From NCBI GenBank assembly GCA_947623795.1, contig CANQHS010000020.1, forward strand, positions 1 to 12,434: a stretch of DNA of 12,434 nt. The letters run 5' to 3'. The notes beneath the pieces are model-generated. The model saw nothing but the letters and a program-made list of their open reading frames with translations. It was not told the DNA's origin and did not search any database. This stretch comes from an uncultured Clostridia bacterium. Its GTDB lineage: Bacteria; Bacillota; Clostridia; Christensenellales; UBA1242. Of the stretch, positions 4,422 through 11,391 are shown one piece after another. How positions within the stretch are numbered: position 1 is the first letter of the stretch; every line of letters begins with the position of its first letter. Position numbers and translations under genes: made by a program.

Positions 4422-5900
4422 TTATAACAATATGCAAAGTATTCCGCCTTTGCCTTCGTTCACAATTCTTGAAAGTGTTCTTCTTAGTTTGTTTTGAAGG
4501 TTGATTGGCATCGAATTTAGTTTGGTGCTCAACCCATCTCGAACTAGGCTTTCAAGTGATTTGCCAAACATATTTGTCTTGTATATTTCTTGCGGATTGT
4601 TTTCGAATTGTTGCATTAAGTTTTTAACAAGTTCCTCGCTCTGTTCATAGCCGCCAACGATTGGGCTAACTTCCGTTTCAACATCAACTCGCATAATATG
4701 CAAACTTGGTGCTTGCGCTTTTAGGCGGACACCACATCTTCCACCCTGGCGAACTAGTTCGGGTTCTTTAAGTTCCATCTCGTCCACACCAGGCACAACA
4801 ATGCCATAGCCGGTTTCGTTAACTTGGTCGAGAGCAGATGCGATTTTGTCATATTTTTGTTTTGCATGTGTAAGGTCTTTAAGGCAATTGACAAGTTCAT
4901 AATCGTCCTTAATCTCTGTGCCGCATTGGTCACTTAAAACGCGATAGAACAAGCCTTCTTTTGGCACAATTTCAAATGTAACGGCACCACTCCCAAGTTC
5001 GATGTCGCTATTTAAAATTGGCTCAAAACTTTCGCTGTTTTCAAACAGCACATTGTTAGGGTCATACTCGCCCACCTTCAAACTATTTCCAACCGCGGTT
5101 GAAACTGTGTCCAATATCTCTTTGATGGTGGCATTATCTTCGCTAAGCGGTTTTAGCCATTTTGGGATTTTTATGTTTACCACTTCAAGTGGGAATTCTT
5201 TTAAAATTTCGCTCATGATTCTATCAACATTTTCCTTTTCTAATTCATTGACGTTTATTGGAATAACTGGCACGCCATATTCTTCTTGCATGCTCGATAC
5301 AAGAGAAGCTGTTTCATCATCTTTTGGTTTGGTGGTGTTAAGCACAACAACAAACGGTTTGCCCGTAAGTTTTAGGCTTTCAACCGTGCGATGTTCTGCG
5401 TCAACATAGTTCTTGCGTGGGATGCTTGTGAAACTGCCATCTGTGGTCAACGCAATTGCGATTGTGGAGTGATCTTTTATGACTTTTTCAGTGCCGATCA
5501 CTGCCGCTTGAACGAACGGAATTGCTTCGTCGCTCCAAGGCGTTTTCACAAGGCGCGGTTTGTCGTTTTCAGTTGCCCCGGTTGCGCCTTCCACCATAAA
5601 TCCGACACTATCAATTAGCCTAACAGACATGCTTGTTGAGCCAATCTTAACTTTGACCGCTTCAGCTGGGACAAACTGAGGTTTGGTTGTCATAACCATA
5701 GTGCCTTCGCTCGCTTGCGGAAGTTCATCGTTAGCGCGCGTTCTATCATGTTTGTTCGAAATGTTTTGAAGCACAAAATTTTGAATAAATTTTTGAATAA
5801 AGGTAGATTTTCCGCATCTAACTGGCCCTACCACACCAATATAAACATCGCCGTTAGTGCGTTTTGCAATGTCAGAATAGATGCTTGATGTTTTTTCCAT
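4422..5900 (-). CDS. spoIVA: Stage IV sporulation protein A, spore coat scaffold ATPase
   Basis: SpoIVA polymerises on the outer forespore membrane using ATP and forms the basement layer of the spore coat. With the start at 5900 the protein is 492 aa, the same length as in Bacillus subtilis. The N-terminal start MEKTSSIYSDIAKRTNGDVY and the Walker A loop GPVRCGKST (25-33, catalytic Lys31) are typical, with Cys29 where B. subtilis has Thr. DSVGFMVEGATG (about 97-108) is the conserved Walker B region, and the C-terminus NEGKGGILCILL is the family hallmark. The ATG at 5898-5900 has a GGAGGGA site (5904-5910); the upstream TTG at 5912 overlaps that site and is rejected. It is monocistronic, with a sigma-E-like promoter and its own terminator. 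Confidence 0.97.
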   Translation of the reverse strand: MEKTSSIYSDIAKRTNGDVYIGVVGPVRCGKSTFIQKFIQNFVLQNISNKHDRTRANDELPQASEGTMVMTTKPQFVPAEAVKVKIGSTSMSVRLIDSVGFMVEGATGATENDKPRLVKTPWSDEAIPFVQAAVIGTEKVIKDHSTIAIALTTDGSFTSIPRKNYVDAEHRTVESLKLTGKPFVVVLNTTKPKDDETASLVSSMQEEYGVPVIPINVNELEKENVDRIMSEILKEFPLEVVNIKIPKWLKPLSEDNATIKEILDTVSTAVGNSLKVGEYDPNNVLFENSESFEPILNSDIELGSGAVTFEIVPKEGLFYRVLSDQCGTEIKDDYELVNCLKDLTHAKQKYDKIASALDQVNETGYGIVVPGVDEMELKEPELVRQGGRCGVRLKAQAPSLHIMRVDVETEVSPIVGGYEQSEELVKNLMQQFENNPQEIYKTNMFGKSLESLVRDGLSTKLNSMPINLQNKLRRTLSRIVNEGKGGILCILL

Positions 5901-5920
5901 TATTCCCTCCAATCTAGTCT

Positions 5921-5949
5921 AACTTATGATTGAAGGAATTAAAATATAA
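5921..5949 (-). promoter_or_regulatory. Candidate sigma-E promoter of spoIVA
   Basis: TTATATT (5943-5949), a 14-nt spacer and CATAAGTT (5921-5928) resemble the B. subtilis sigma-E consensus (KMATATT-N14-CATACAHT), with exact spacing and two mismatches in the -10. Transcription would start near 5913, just upstream of the ribosome binding site. Confidence 0.6.
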
Positions 5950-6013
5950 CCAAAACGAGAACAAAATTCTATATAATATATATACCTTATTATATATAGG
6001 TCTAAAATGAAAA

Positions 6014-6034
6014 AAGCGGAACTAGTTTCCGCTT
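6014..6034 (-). terminator. Terminator of the lgt operon
   Basis: AAGCGGAA (6014-6021) and TTCCGCTT (6027-6034) form a perfect 8-bp stem with a 5-nt loop, followed by a T-run on the minus strand. The stop codon of the coiled-coil gene (6022-6024) is in the loop. Confidence 0.85.
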
Positions 6035-6624
6035 GTGCCCGTGCTGGATTTATCGCCAAGGTTAAAATATTTTAGAATTTCGCTTAGCTCCATTGTTGGA
6101 TGCAGAGCCTCGTTAAAATCAAATCCGCTTGAGGAGACATTGTTCATCAAGTCCTCACTAGGGCCGCCACGCTTAACATCTCCACCAACTTTTTTGCTAT
6201 CAAAACAATCTATAATATTACGCAAGAGTTTTTTAATTGGGTCGTCAACCACGGGCTGTTTGATGTTCACATTGTTGATTTCGTTATCTTTTTCATTAAG
6301 GTTATTATACACCATTGTTCTAAACTTTTCACTCATGTCCTTTAAAACGGGATCTCTTTTTAGTTCTGGATAGCGGACATAAAGTTCGTTTATGATTTGT
6401 TCCATTCTTAAATACATAAGTCTGCTTCGCTGAATATCTAACAAATACAACTTCTTTCGGCTAGTTTCAAGTTGATTGGCATGCTCCATGCTGGCAATGA
6501 TGGCGCTGGAAATGGATTGCTCCTTCTTCTTATAATCTTCCACAATAGCACGCAAGCGAGAAATTTCTTGGCGTTGGTCCGCCACCGTTTTAGATAGTTC
6601 ATTTATTCTTTCTTCGTCGCTCAT
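6022..6624 (-). CDS. Cytoplasmic coiled-coil protein of unknown function
   Basis: This 200-aa protein has no signal or membrane segment. Residues 3-35 form a heptad-like coiled coil (INELSKTVADQRQEISRLR), continuing into a long helical region (about 36-90) with a basic patch (SRKKLYLLDIQRSRLMYLRM). The C-terminal half is polar and probably disordered, ending in Ser/Thr/Gly. The helical first half loosely recalls DivIVA-like cell-pole proteins, but I see no diagnostic DivIVA N-terminal domain, so no name is given. The start has a strong AAAAGGAGAA site, and its ATG overlaps the stop of the upstream membrane protein gene (ATGA, 6621-6624). It is the last gene of the lgt operon and lies next to spoIVA. 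Confidence 0.75.
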   Translation of the reverse strand: MSDEERINELSKTVADQRQEISRLRAIVEDYKKKEQSISSAIIASMEHANQLETSRKKLYLLDIQRSRLMYLRMEQIINELYVRYPELKRDPVLKDMSEKFRTMVYNNLNEKDNEINNVNIKQPVVDDPIKKLLRNIIDCFDSKKVGGDVKRGGPSEDLMNNVSSSGFDFNEALHPTMELSEILKYFNLGDKSSTGTSGN

Positions 6625-7121
6625 TTATTTCTCCTTTTATAAATCAAAATGTTAATTGCAAAGTAAAGCACGAACCAGGCGATGCATAAGCCGATTGTCC
6701 ACCACAAGTTAAGGATGTTTTGCACAAACAATAGTAAAATTGCGCCAAGACCAATGAACAGCACAAACAATTTTGCTTGCAATCTATCTTTAAAGTAAAT
6801 GGCAGTAATTAAGCTTGCAATTGCCAGCGCGAACAGATAGTATGGCCAAGCTAGGTTATAAACTTTAAGTTTGCTGAACTTGTCCAAAAAGAATAGCACA
6901 AAATTTATTATTCCGCAAAGCGAAAACGCAATGCCAATGAACAAACTGCTGTCTATTTTTAACGAAAAGGCACGAACAATGAGCCAAATGCCAATAACAA
7001 CAAGGGTTATTGGGAAACTAATTCGGAAAAATTCAAAATCAATTGGCAAAAAATCCAAAGCGAAGCAAATCACATTCACAAACAAACAAGAATAATATAG
7101 AATTTTAGATTTTTTACCCAA
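6621..7121 (-). CDS. Six-helix integral membrane protein of unknown function
   Basis: This 166-aa protein is almost entirely membrane-embedded, with hydrophobic helices at about 6-25, 34-50, 59-79, 91-110, 117-134 and 139-161 and basic ends (MGKKSK, YKRRNK) that should be cytoplasmic. The helices with ISFPITLVVIGIWLIVR and LAWPYYLFALAIASL resemble the paired WPL-type helices of LiaF/DUF5668 membrane domains, though I cannot confirm the family. The start is a TTG at 7119-7121 with AAAAGGAG ending 5 nt before it; no ATG is available. That ribosome site lies partly in the end of lgt, and the downstream coiled-coil gene overlaps by 4 nt, so the three genes form one operon. Confidence 0.75.
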   Translation of the reverse strand: MGKKSKILYYSCLFVNVICFALDFLPIDFEFFRISFPITLVVIGIWLIVRAFSLKIDSSLFIGIAFSLCGIINFVLFFLDKFSKLKVYNLAWPYYLFALAIASLITAIYFKDRLQAKLFVLFIGLGAILLLFVQNILNLWWTIGLCIAWFVLYFAINILIYKRRNK

Positions 7122-7132
7122 AATAGCTCCTT

Positions 7133-7933
7133 TTAACTTTTCCTTTTCTTTAATTTTATTTTAACCAAATTGAAAATCAAAATTCCTACGCCAATTAAGA
7201 ACATAAGGATGCTTATAACTTGTGAGATTCGAACATTTGAACTGCCAACGAACAAACTATCTCCCCTAATACTCTCTATTATTGCCCTACCAAAGCCATA
7301 CCAAACAAGATATGTGGCAGTTGGGGTGAGTTTATGCTTGGATTTTATAAAAGCGAGCAAAACGAACACAAAGCCAATCAAGTTCCACAAACTCTCATAT
7401 AGGTTGGTTGCAAGATGCCAATTATAGACTCCCGAGCCTTCATAAGTTTCCACCTGCATTGCAAAAGGAAACCATTGAAGATTTGGGTCGGTCACCAAAT
7501 TGCCATAGCAGCATTGAGAGAAAAAGCAGCCAACTCTCCCTATTGCTTGCCCTAGTATAAGCGCCGGCACGCAGATGTCGAAAAGGTCTATTAATAACCT
7601 TATATTTTTCTTGATTGCACAAAAGATCAAAACGCCAACAATTCCGCCAATCACTCCGCCAAGGATTGCCAGCCCTCCATCCTTGAAATTGAAAAATTGA
7701 CCGATTGGGACACCATAAAAAATGCAATAATACACTCTTGCGCCAATAACCGCAAGCGGCAAGCAAATTAGAGCGAGAGTTATTATATCATCCGTTTTAA
7801 AGCCTCTTTTTTTAGCAAGTTTGCAAGCAATCAAGATGCCAATCAACATTGCCACCGCAATCAAGATGCCATAAAACCTTATTTCATAATTAAAAACATA
7901 AAATCCCTTTGGTGGGACGGTGTATGAATGCAT
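7133..7933 (-). CDS. lgt: Prolipoprotein diacylglyceryl transferase Lgt
   Basis: This membrane enzyme transfers diacylglycerol from phosphatidylglycerol to the lipobox cysteine of prolipoproteins, the first step of lipoprotein maturation. The 266-aa protein has about seven hydrophobic segments. Family marks are YEIRFYGILIA (16-26), GGLAILGGVIGG (86-97), GRVGCFFSQCCYG (132-144, containing the key Arg133), LYES (178-181) and YGFGRAIIESIRGD (212-225, with conserved Arg216). Two positions differ from E. coli: Leu91 replaces His103, and Cys136 stands at the Asn of GRxGNF. Cys at the latter is common in clostridial homologues. The ATG at 7933 has no Shine-Dalgarno site, and the -10 box is only 6 nt away. 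It heads an operon with a membrane protein and a coiled-coil protein. Confidence 0.93.
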   Translation of the reverse strand: MHSYTVPPKGFYVFNYEIRFYGILIAVAMLIGILIACKLAKKRGFKTDDIITLALICLPLAVIGARVYYCIFYGVPIGQFFNFKDGGLAILGGVIGGIVGVLIFCAIKKNIRLLIDLFDICVPALILGQAIGRVGCFFSQCCYGNLVTDPNLQWFPFAMQVETYEGSGVYNWHLATNLYESLWNLIGFVFVLLAFIKSKHKLTPTATYLVWYGFGRAIIESIRGDSLFVGSSNVRISQVISILMFLIGVGILIFNLVKIKLKKRKS

Positions 7934-7939
7934 AATTTT

Positions 7940-7968
7940 ATTTTAGTTTAAAATCAAAAAAAATGCAA
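7940..7968 (-). promoter_or_regulatory. Promoter of lgt, possibly leaderless
   Basis: TTGCAT (7963-7968), a 17-nt spacer and TAAAAT (7940-7945). Six bases separate the -10 from the lgt ATG, so transcription should start at or beside the start codon. There is no ribosome binding site. Confidence 0.65.
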
Positions 7969-8051
7969 CTAAAATTTTTGAATTTAGAAAAATCGACGAA
8001 AATCACTTTAGCCTAAAATTTTTCATATAAGATAAAAAAGTTATTTTCCCT

Positions 8052-8079
8052 TTGATTTTTATTTTTAATATGTTATTAT
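8052..8079 (+). promoter_or_regulatory. Promoter of glmM
   Basis: TTGATT (8052-8057), a 16-nt spacer and TATTAT (8074-8079) with an extended -10 (TGTTATTAT). Transcription should begin near 8086, leaving a leader of about 10 nt that is essentially the AGGAG ribosome site. Confidence 0.65.
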
Positions 8080-8094
8080 TTTATAGGAGATTTA

Positions 8095-9360
8095 ATGAAA
8101 TATTTTGGAACGGACGGGATACGCGGCATAGTTGGCAAGTGTATTAATAAGGATTTGCTTAAAAGAATTAGTTTTGCCCTAATTAAGTTTTACAACAAAC
8201 ATAAACTAAAGCGAATCTTGTTAGTAGGCAACGACAGCCGAGAAACGAGCGACTATATTTTGACCGCGATGGCAAGTTTTCTTTTAAAACATGGCATTGA
8301 AATACATAACTTGGAGATGTGTTCTAGCCCAGCGCTAGCATATATTTGCAAAAAATACAACTATCCGCTTGCAATGATGATTAGCGCTTCGCACAACCCT
8401 TGCGAATATAACGGAATCAAGTTTTTTAATTTTAATGGCGAAAAAATTAGCGATGAAACCGAATTTGAAATGGAAAGTTATATGGATAGGCATTTTCGTG
8501 TGCCCGTGAAATATGCTAATTTAATGGACAAACGAAGTATGCTTTCCGACTATATAAATCATTTGAAGGAACTAAAGAAGTTTGACATCGATTGCATTTT
8601 CGATTGTGCTTCGGGTGGAGCAAGTGAAATTGTGAAGGCGTGCTTCCCTCAAAGCAAAAAAATCAATTGCTCGCCTTCAGGAAACAACATCAATAAAGAT
8701 GCTGGCTGCACGCATATTGAAATGTTAAAACAACTTTGTCTGTCCGAACATAAGATGGGCTTTGCCCTAGATGGCGATGCGGATAGAATTTATGCAGTGA
8801 CTGAAAATGGCGAGATTGTTGACGGGGATAAAATTTTATATATACTCTCTAAATTCTATCTTCATAAAGGCGAAAGTTTAATCGGAACAATTTACTCAAA
8901 TATGGGATTAGAAGACTCGCTAAGGCGGGAAGGCATCCACCTTGTTCGAGCTGATGTGGGAGATAAAAAAGTTTTTGAACAGATGAAAAAAGTTCAGTCC
9001 AATTTGGGCGGTGAATTTTCTGGCCATATAATAATTAAGCAACTGACCAACACGGGTGATGGCATATTGACAGCCATTGCACTATTAAACATTATGGGGT
9101 CAACAAAAATGAATCTAAGCGCGCTTTTAAAGGACTACATTGAATACTATCAAGCGAGCGACAATCTGAAATTGGACCACAAATTTGAATTCTCAGACCA
9201 ACTTAAAAATTTGGTTGACGAGCATTTGAAATCTGGCACACGAATCATAATTAGACCGAGCGGAACAGAGCCTGTGCTTAGAATCATGGTGGAAAATAAA
9301 GATAAAGAAAAAGCCATAAAAATTTTAGAAAACATCAAAAATCACATCGAAAATATGTGA
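8095..9360 (+). CDS. glmM: Phosphoglucosamine mutase GlmM
   Basis: GlmM converts glucosamine-6-phosphate to glucosamine-1-phosphate on the way to UDP-GlcNAc for peptidoglycan. The 421-aa protein has all four signature loops of the alpha-D-phosphohexomutase family: FGTDGIRG (4-11), ISASHNP (96-102) with the phosphorylated Ser99, the metal-binding DGDADR (226-231), the sugar-binding GGEFSGH (305-311) and the phosphate-binding RPSGTEP (387-393). FGTDGIRG and GEFSG point to GlmM and not to a phosphomannomutase. It is about 25 residues shorter than most GlmM proteins, with no motif missing. The ATG has AGGAG at 8085-8089. It is transcribed alone, divergent from lgt, and ends in a strong terminator. 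Confidence 0.93.
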   Translation: MKYFGTDGIRGIVGKCINKDLLKRISFALIKFYNKHKLKRILLVGNDSRETSDYILTAMASFLLKHGIEIHNLEMCSSPALAYICKKYNYPLAMMISASHNPCEYNGIKFFNFNGEKISDETEFEMESYMDRHFRVPVKYANLMDKRSMLSDYINHLKELKKFDIDCIFDCASGGASEIVKACFPQSKKINCSPSGNNINKDAGCTHIEMLKQLCLSEHKMGFALDGDADRIYAVTENGEIVDGDKILYILSKFYLHKGESLIGTIYSNMGLEDSLRREGIHLVRADVGDKKVFEQMKKVQSNLGGEFSGHIIIKQLTNTGDGILTAIALLNIMGSTKMNLSALLKDYIEYYQASDNLKLDHKFEFSDQLKNLVDEHLKSGTRIIIRPSGTEPVLRIMVENKDKEKAIKILENIKNHIENM

Positions 9361-9373
9361 TTTTTCGTTTTTT
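9337..9373 (+). terminator. Terminator of glmM
   Basis: AAAAATCACAT (9337-9347) and ATGTGATTTTT (9355-9365) form an 11-bp perfect stem with a 7-nt loop. The glmM stop codon lies in the right arm and a further T-run follows. Confidence 0.88.
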
Positions 9374-9442
9374 TAGATTGTTTTTTTAAATTTTCAAAAA
9401 TTTTTCCTTCTTTTTTTATTTTGATTCATTCTCTCTATTCGT

Positions 9443-9471
9443 TTGTGTTTTCAACTTTTTTATGTTAAAAT
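9443..9471 (+). promoter_or_regulatory. Promoter of ung and the esterase gene
   Basis: TTGTGT (9443-9448), a 17-nt spacer and TAAAAT (9466-9471) with an extended -10 (TGTTAAAAT). The ATG of ung is only 9 nt downstream and has no Shine-Dalgarno site, so the leader would be a few bases at most. Confidence 0.6.
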
Positions 9472-9480
9472 AAATTTATT

Positions 9481-10146
9481 ATGGATTATGTTTTAGATAA
9501 AAGTTGGAGCGAAAAACTTTCCACCCGCTTCGAATTGGATTATAAGAGAAAATTGTTTGGTTGGCTAGATAACGAATATAGAACGAAAATTGTTTACCCA
9601 CCCAAGCAATTGATTTTTAACGCGCTCAATCTAGTGCCAATAAATAATGTTAAAGTGATTATTATTGGGCAGGACCCATATCATACACAAGGTCAAGCGG
9701 ACGGGCTTGCGTTTAGCTGCCACAATGGAACGCCGCAACCTAGCCTTAAAAATATTTTTAAAGAAATTAGTGATGACTTACATATTGAAATGAGCGGCAA
9801 TACAGATTTGACCGCTTGGGCAAAACAAGGAGTTCTGCTCCTTAACACCAGTTTGACAGTTATTGAGCATCAACCTGCCAGCCACGCAAACGAACTTTGG
9901 CACACTTTTACAACTGAAGTGGTTAAAATTTTGAACGAACTTAACCAGCCAATTGTGTTTATGCTTTGGGGGAGCCACGCAAAATCATTTTTGCCACTAC
10001 TCAACAACCCTAATCACCTAATTTTAACTTCCGCCCACCCTAGCCCACTTTCTGCGTACAGCGGATTTTTTGGCAACCACCACTTTAGCAAATGCAACGC
10101 CTTTTTAACTGAACATAACTTAACGCCAATAGATTGGAGGATTTAA
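9481..10146 (+). CDS. ung: Uracil-DNA glycosylase, family 1
   Basis: Ung removes uracil from DNA and starts base-excision repair. The 221-aa protein has the usual family-1 length and motifs: the water-activating loop GQDPYH (63-68) with catalytic Asp65, the uracil-binding stretch ADGLAFS (73-79), LLLNTSLTV (119-127), and the minor-groove loop HPSPLSA (186-192) with catalytic His186. The following SGFFG has Ser where many homologues have Arg (YRGFFG). The ATG at 9481 lacks a ribosome binding site and sits close behind the promoter. The stop codon overlaps the esterase start by one base (TAATG), so the two are cotranscribed and probably translationally coupled. Confidence 0.96.
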   Translation: MDYVLDKSWSEKLSTRFELDYKRKLFGWLDNEYRTKIVYPPKQLIFNALNLVPINNVKVIIIGQDPYHTQGQADGLAFSCHNGTPQPSLKNIFKEISDDLHIEMSGNTDLTAWAKQGVLLLNTSLTVIEHQPASHANELWHTFTTEVVKILNELNQPIVFMLWGSHAKSFLPLLNNPNHLILTSAHPSPLSAYSGFFGNHHFSKCNAFLTEHNLTPIDWRI

Positions 10147-11189
10147 TGATAAATATTAATGAATTAAAAATTAAATCACTTGATGAAATTAAGTCGTTTT
10201 TAAAACAAAATGGCAGTGTTTTTGTTGAAAAGCTTGGCAACAAACTAAAAATTCAACACTTGTATGTTTCCGATGGAGATGTCAAGTCACTTGAAATTTC
10301 TAACATGTTAAAATTCAAGCAAATAAAAAAAGATGTTTGGTTTTTGGAATACACAAGAGATTATGTGAATAACATCTGCTATTATTTTTTTAAAGATTGC
10401 GAAAATTTGAAAGGCACAGACAGAGAAAACCACATAATTGATGACCCTTATGCTAAAAACAAACTAAATTTTTATGATGAAAACGGAACAATTTATTTTT
10501 CCCAAAGTTATATCTTGCCAATTTCCAAAATTCCTAATTTCTGCTTAAAAACAGAAACGCATAAAGTAAATAGTGCGATTTTAAAAAGAGACTATGAAGT
10601 TTTGCTGGCTTACCCTAAAAATTTTAGCAAAACAAAAACCCCAAAGTGCCTTATTGTAACCGATGGCGGAGTTTGGCACTATACAATGCGCTTGGCAGAG
10701 CAAATTAATGAGATAGATGATTATTTAGTTTGTTTTGTTATGCAACAAGATAGGAATGAAGAATTGCCAAACAAAAATTTTGCCGAATTTATTGCACGCG
10801 AACTTACAGCATATTTGGCAGACAAAAAACTTGTTGAGTCTAACAAAAACAATTTGTATTTTTGGGGGCAAAGTTTTGGCGGCCTGACCGCGCTTTATAT
10901 TGATGAATATTTTAGCGAATTTATTGGCAATGTTATTTGTTCTTCACCTTCGCTTTGGTTTAAAAATAATAAATTTTTGGATTACTATAAAGAAAATGTG
11001 CCCAAAACAAACTTTTATTTAAGTTATGGAAATGCAGATTTTAGTGCCATTAAAACCAAAACAAAAAGTTTGGCAGAATATATTGCACCAACCGCCACCA
11101 CAATTTTTAAGGGCGGGCACGATTATGTAAGTTGGTGCAGTAACTTAAAGACTCTGCTTTGTTTGTTGAAAACAAAAAACATACTTTGA
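10146..11189 (+). CDS. Putative alpha/beta-hydrolase esterase, enterochelin-esterase (Fes) like
   Basis: This 347-aa protein has a C-terminal alpha/beta-hydrolase domain. The nucleophile elbow WGQSFGGLTAL puts Ser243 in GxSxxG, and GGHDYVSW supplies catalytic His325. NFAEFIARELTAYL (211-224) matches the helix before the elbow in Fes/esterase-D proteins. The N-terminal part (about 1-130) is compatible with the Fes N-terminal domain, including DDPYAKN near 99-105. Fes enzymes hydrolyse ferric siderophore esters in the cytoplasm, and there is no signal peptide here. No siderophore uptake gene is nearby, so the substrate is open. ATG at 10146 is preferred over the TTG at 10134 because GGAGG (10136-10140) lies 5 nt before it. 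Confidence 0.75.
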   Translation: MININELKIKSLDEIKSFLKQNGSVFVEKLGNKLKIQHLYVSDGDVKSLEISNMLKFKQIKKDVWFLEYTRDYVNNICYYFFKDCENLKGTDRENHIIDDPYAKNKLNFYDENGTIYFSQSYILPISKIPNFCLKTETHKVNSAILKRDYEVLLAYPKNFSKTKTPKCLIVTDGGVWHYTMRLAEQINEIDDYLVCFVMQQDRNEELPNKNFAEFIARELTAYLADKKLVESNKNNLYFWGQSFGGLTALYIDEYFSEFIGNVICSSPSLWFKNNKFLDYYKENVPKTNFYLSYGNADFSAIKTKTKSLAEYIAPTATTIFKGGHDYVSWCSNLKTLLCLLKTKNIL

Positions 11190-11216
11190 CAAATAAGTTT
11201 TTTTGTTTTGTTTTTT
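11169..11216 (+). terminator. Weak terminator after the esterase gene
   Basis: A-rich left arm AAAACAAAAAAC (11169-11180) can pair imperfectly with the T-rich right arm GTTTTTTTGTTTT (11197-11209), and a T-run follows. The stem is almost all A-T, so termination may be leaky and allow read-through into the ileS leader. Confidence 0.4.
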
Positions 11217-11225
11217 AAAAATCTA

Positions 11226-11254
11226 TTGACTTTAAAAATTTTATTGTCTATAAT
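11226..11254 (+). promoter_or_regulatory. Strong promoter of the ileS leader
   Basis: TTGACT (11226-11231), a 17-nt spacer and a perfect TATAAT (11249-11254). The -10 ends exactly 6 nt before an ATG at 11261, so the transcript should begin on or near that start codon. Confidence 0.8.
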
Positions 11255-11260
11255 TTAGTT

Positions 11261-11329
11261 ATGAGTTTACTTGAATTTATTATTGCAGTTGTAATTATTG
11301 GAGTTAGCATTCTACCAATCAAATTGTAG
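11261..11329 (+). CDS. Putative Ile-rich leader peptide of ileS, 22 aa
   Basis: This short ORF encodes MSLLEFII, a hydrophobic middle and a tail PIKL before TAG (11327-11329). Six of 22 codons are Ile (five ATT, one ATC), including two Ile-Ile pairs. Leu and Val bring the total to 13 branched-chain residues. It has no Shine-Dalgarno site but begins 6 nt after a perfect -10 box, as a leaderless ORF would. It is followed by an intrinsic terminator and then ileS. The last Ile codon and the stop codon lie in a small hairpin (11310-11331). The natural reading is a leader peptide that senses charged tRNA-Ile. A small hydrophobic membrane peptide is the main alternative. Confidence 0.55.
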   Translation: MSLLEFIIAVVIIGVSILPIKL

Positions 11330-11379
11330 AAGGTGTTTTGATGCAAAGGTGTCAGCACTTTGGCTGGCATTTTTATTTT
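11310..11379 (+). promoter_or_regulatory. Putative transcription attenuator before ileS
   Basis: Three structures can be drawn. Hairpin 1 (11310-11331) is TTCTA/TAGAA plus CAAT/ATTG around a 3-nt loop with one bulged C. The terminator is TGTCAGC (11350-11356) with GCTGGCA (11363-11369), followed by TTTTTATTTT. An alternative hairpin pairs AAGGTG (11346-11351) with CACTTT (11356-11361) around TCAG and cannot coexist with the terminator. A second AAGGTG at 11330-11335 could also pair with CACTTT. No T-box consensus or long stem I is visible in this leader of about 130 nt. Confidence 0.6.
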
Positions 11380-11391
11380 AAGGAGAATTAG

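Noticed and set aside
5002..5409. Plus-strand ORF opposite spoIVA
   Set aside because: It has no ribosome site and lies wholly within the conserved spoIVA coding region; it is a shadow frame.
5969..6000. AT-rich near-palindrome (alternating TA) between the lgt operon and spoIVA
   Set aside because: The arms do not match exactly and the sequence is low complexity; the adjacent sigma-E-like promoter explains the region better.
7440..7766. Minus-strand ORF of 108 aa in another frame of lgt
   Set aside because: It overlaps clear Lgt motifs in the true frame and has unnatural composition (many Trp and Arg).
11261..11391. T-box riboswitch before ileS
   Set aside because: The leader is only about 130 nt, no T-box core sequence or specifier stem is visible, and the 5' half is an open reading frame. 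A covariance search would be decisive.
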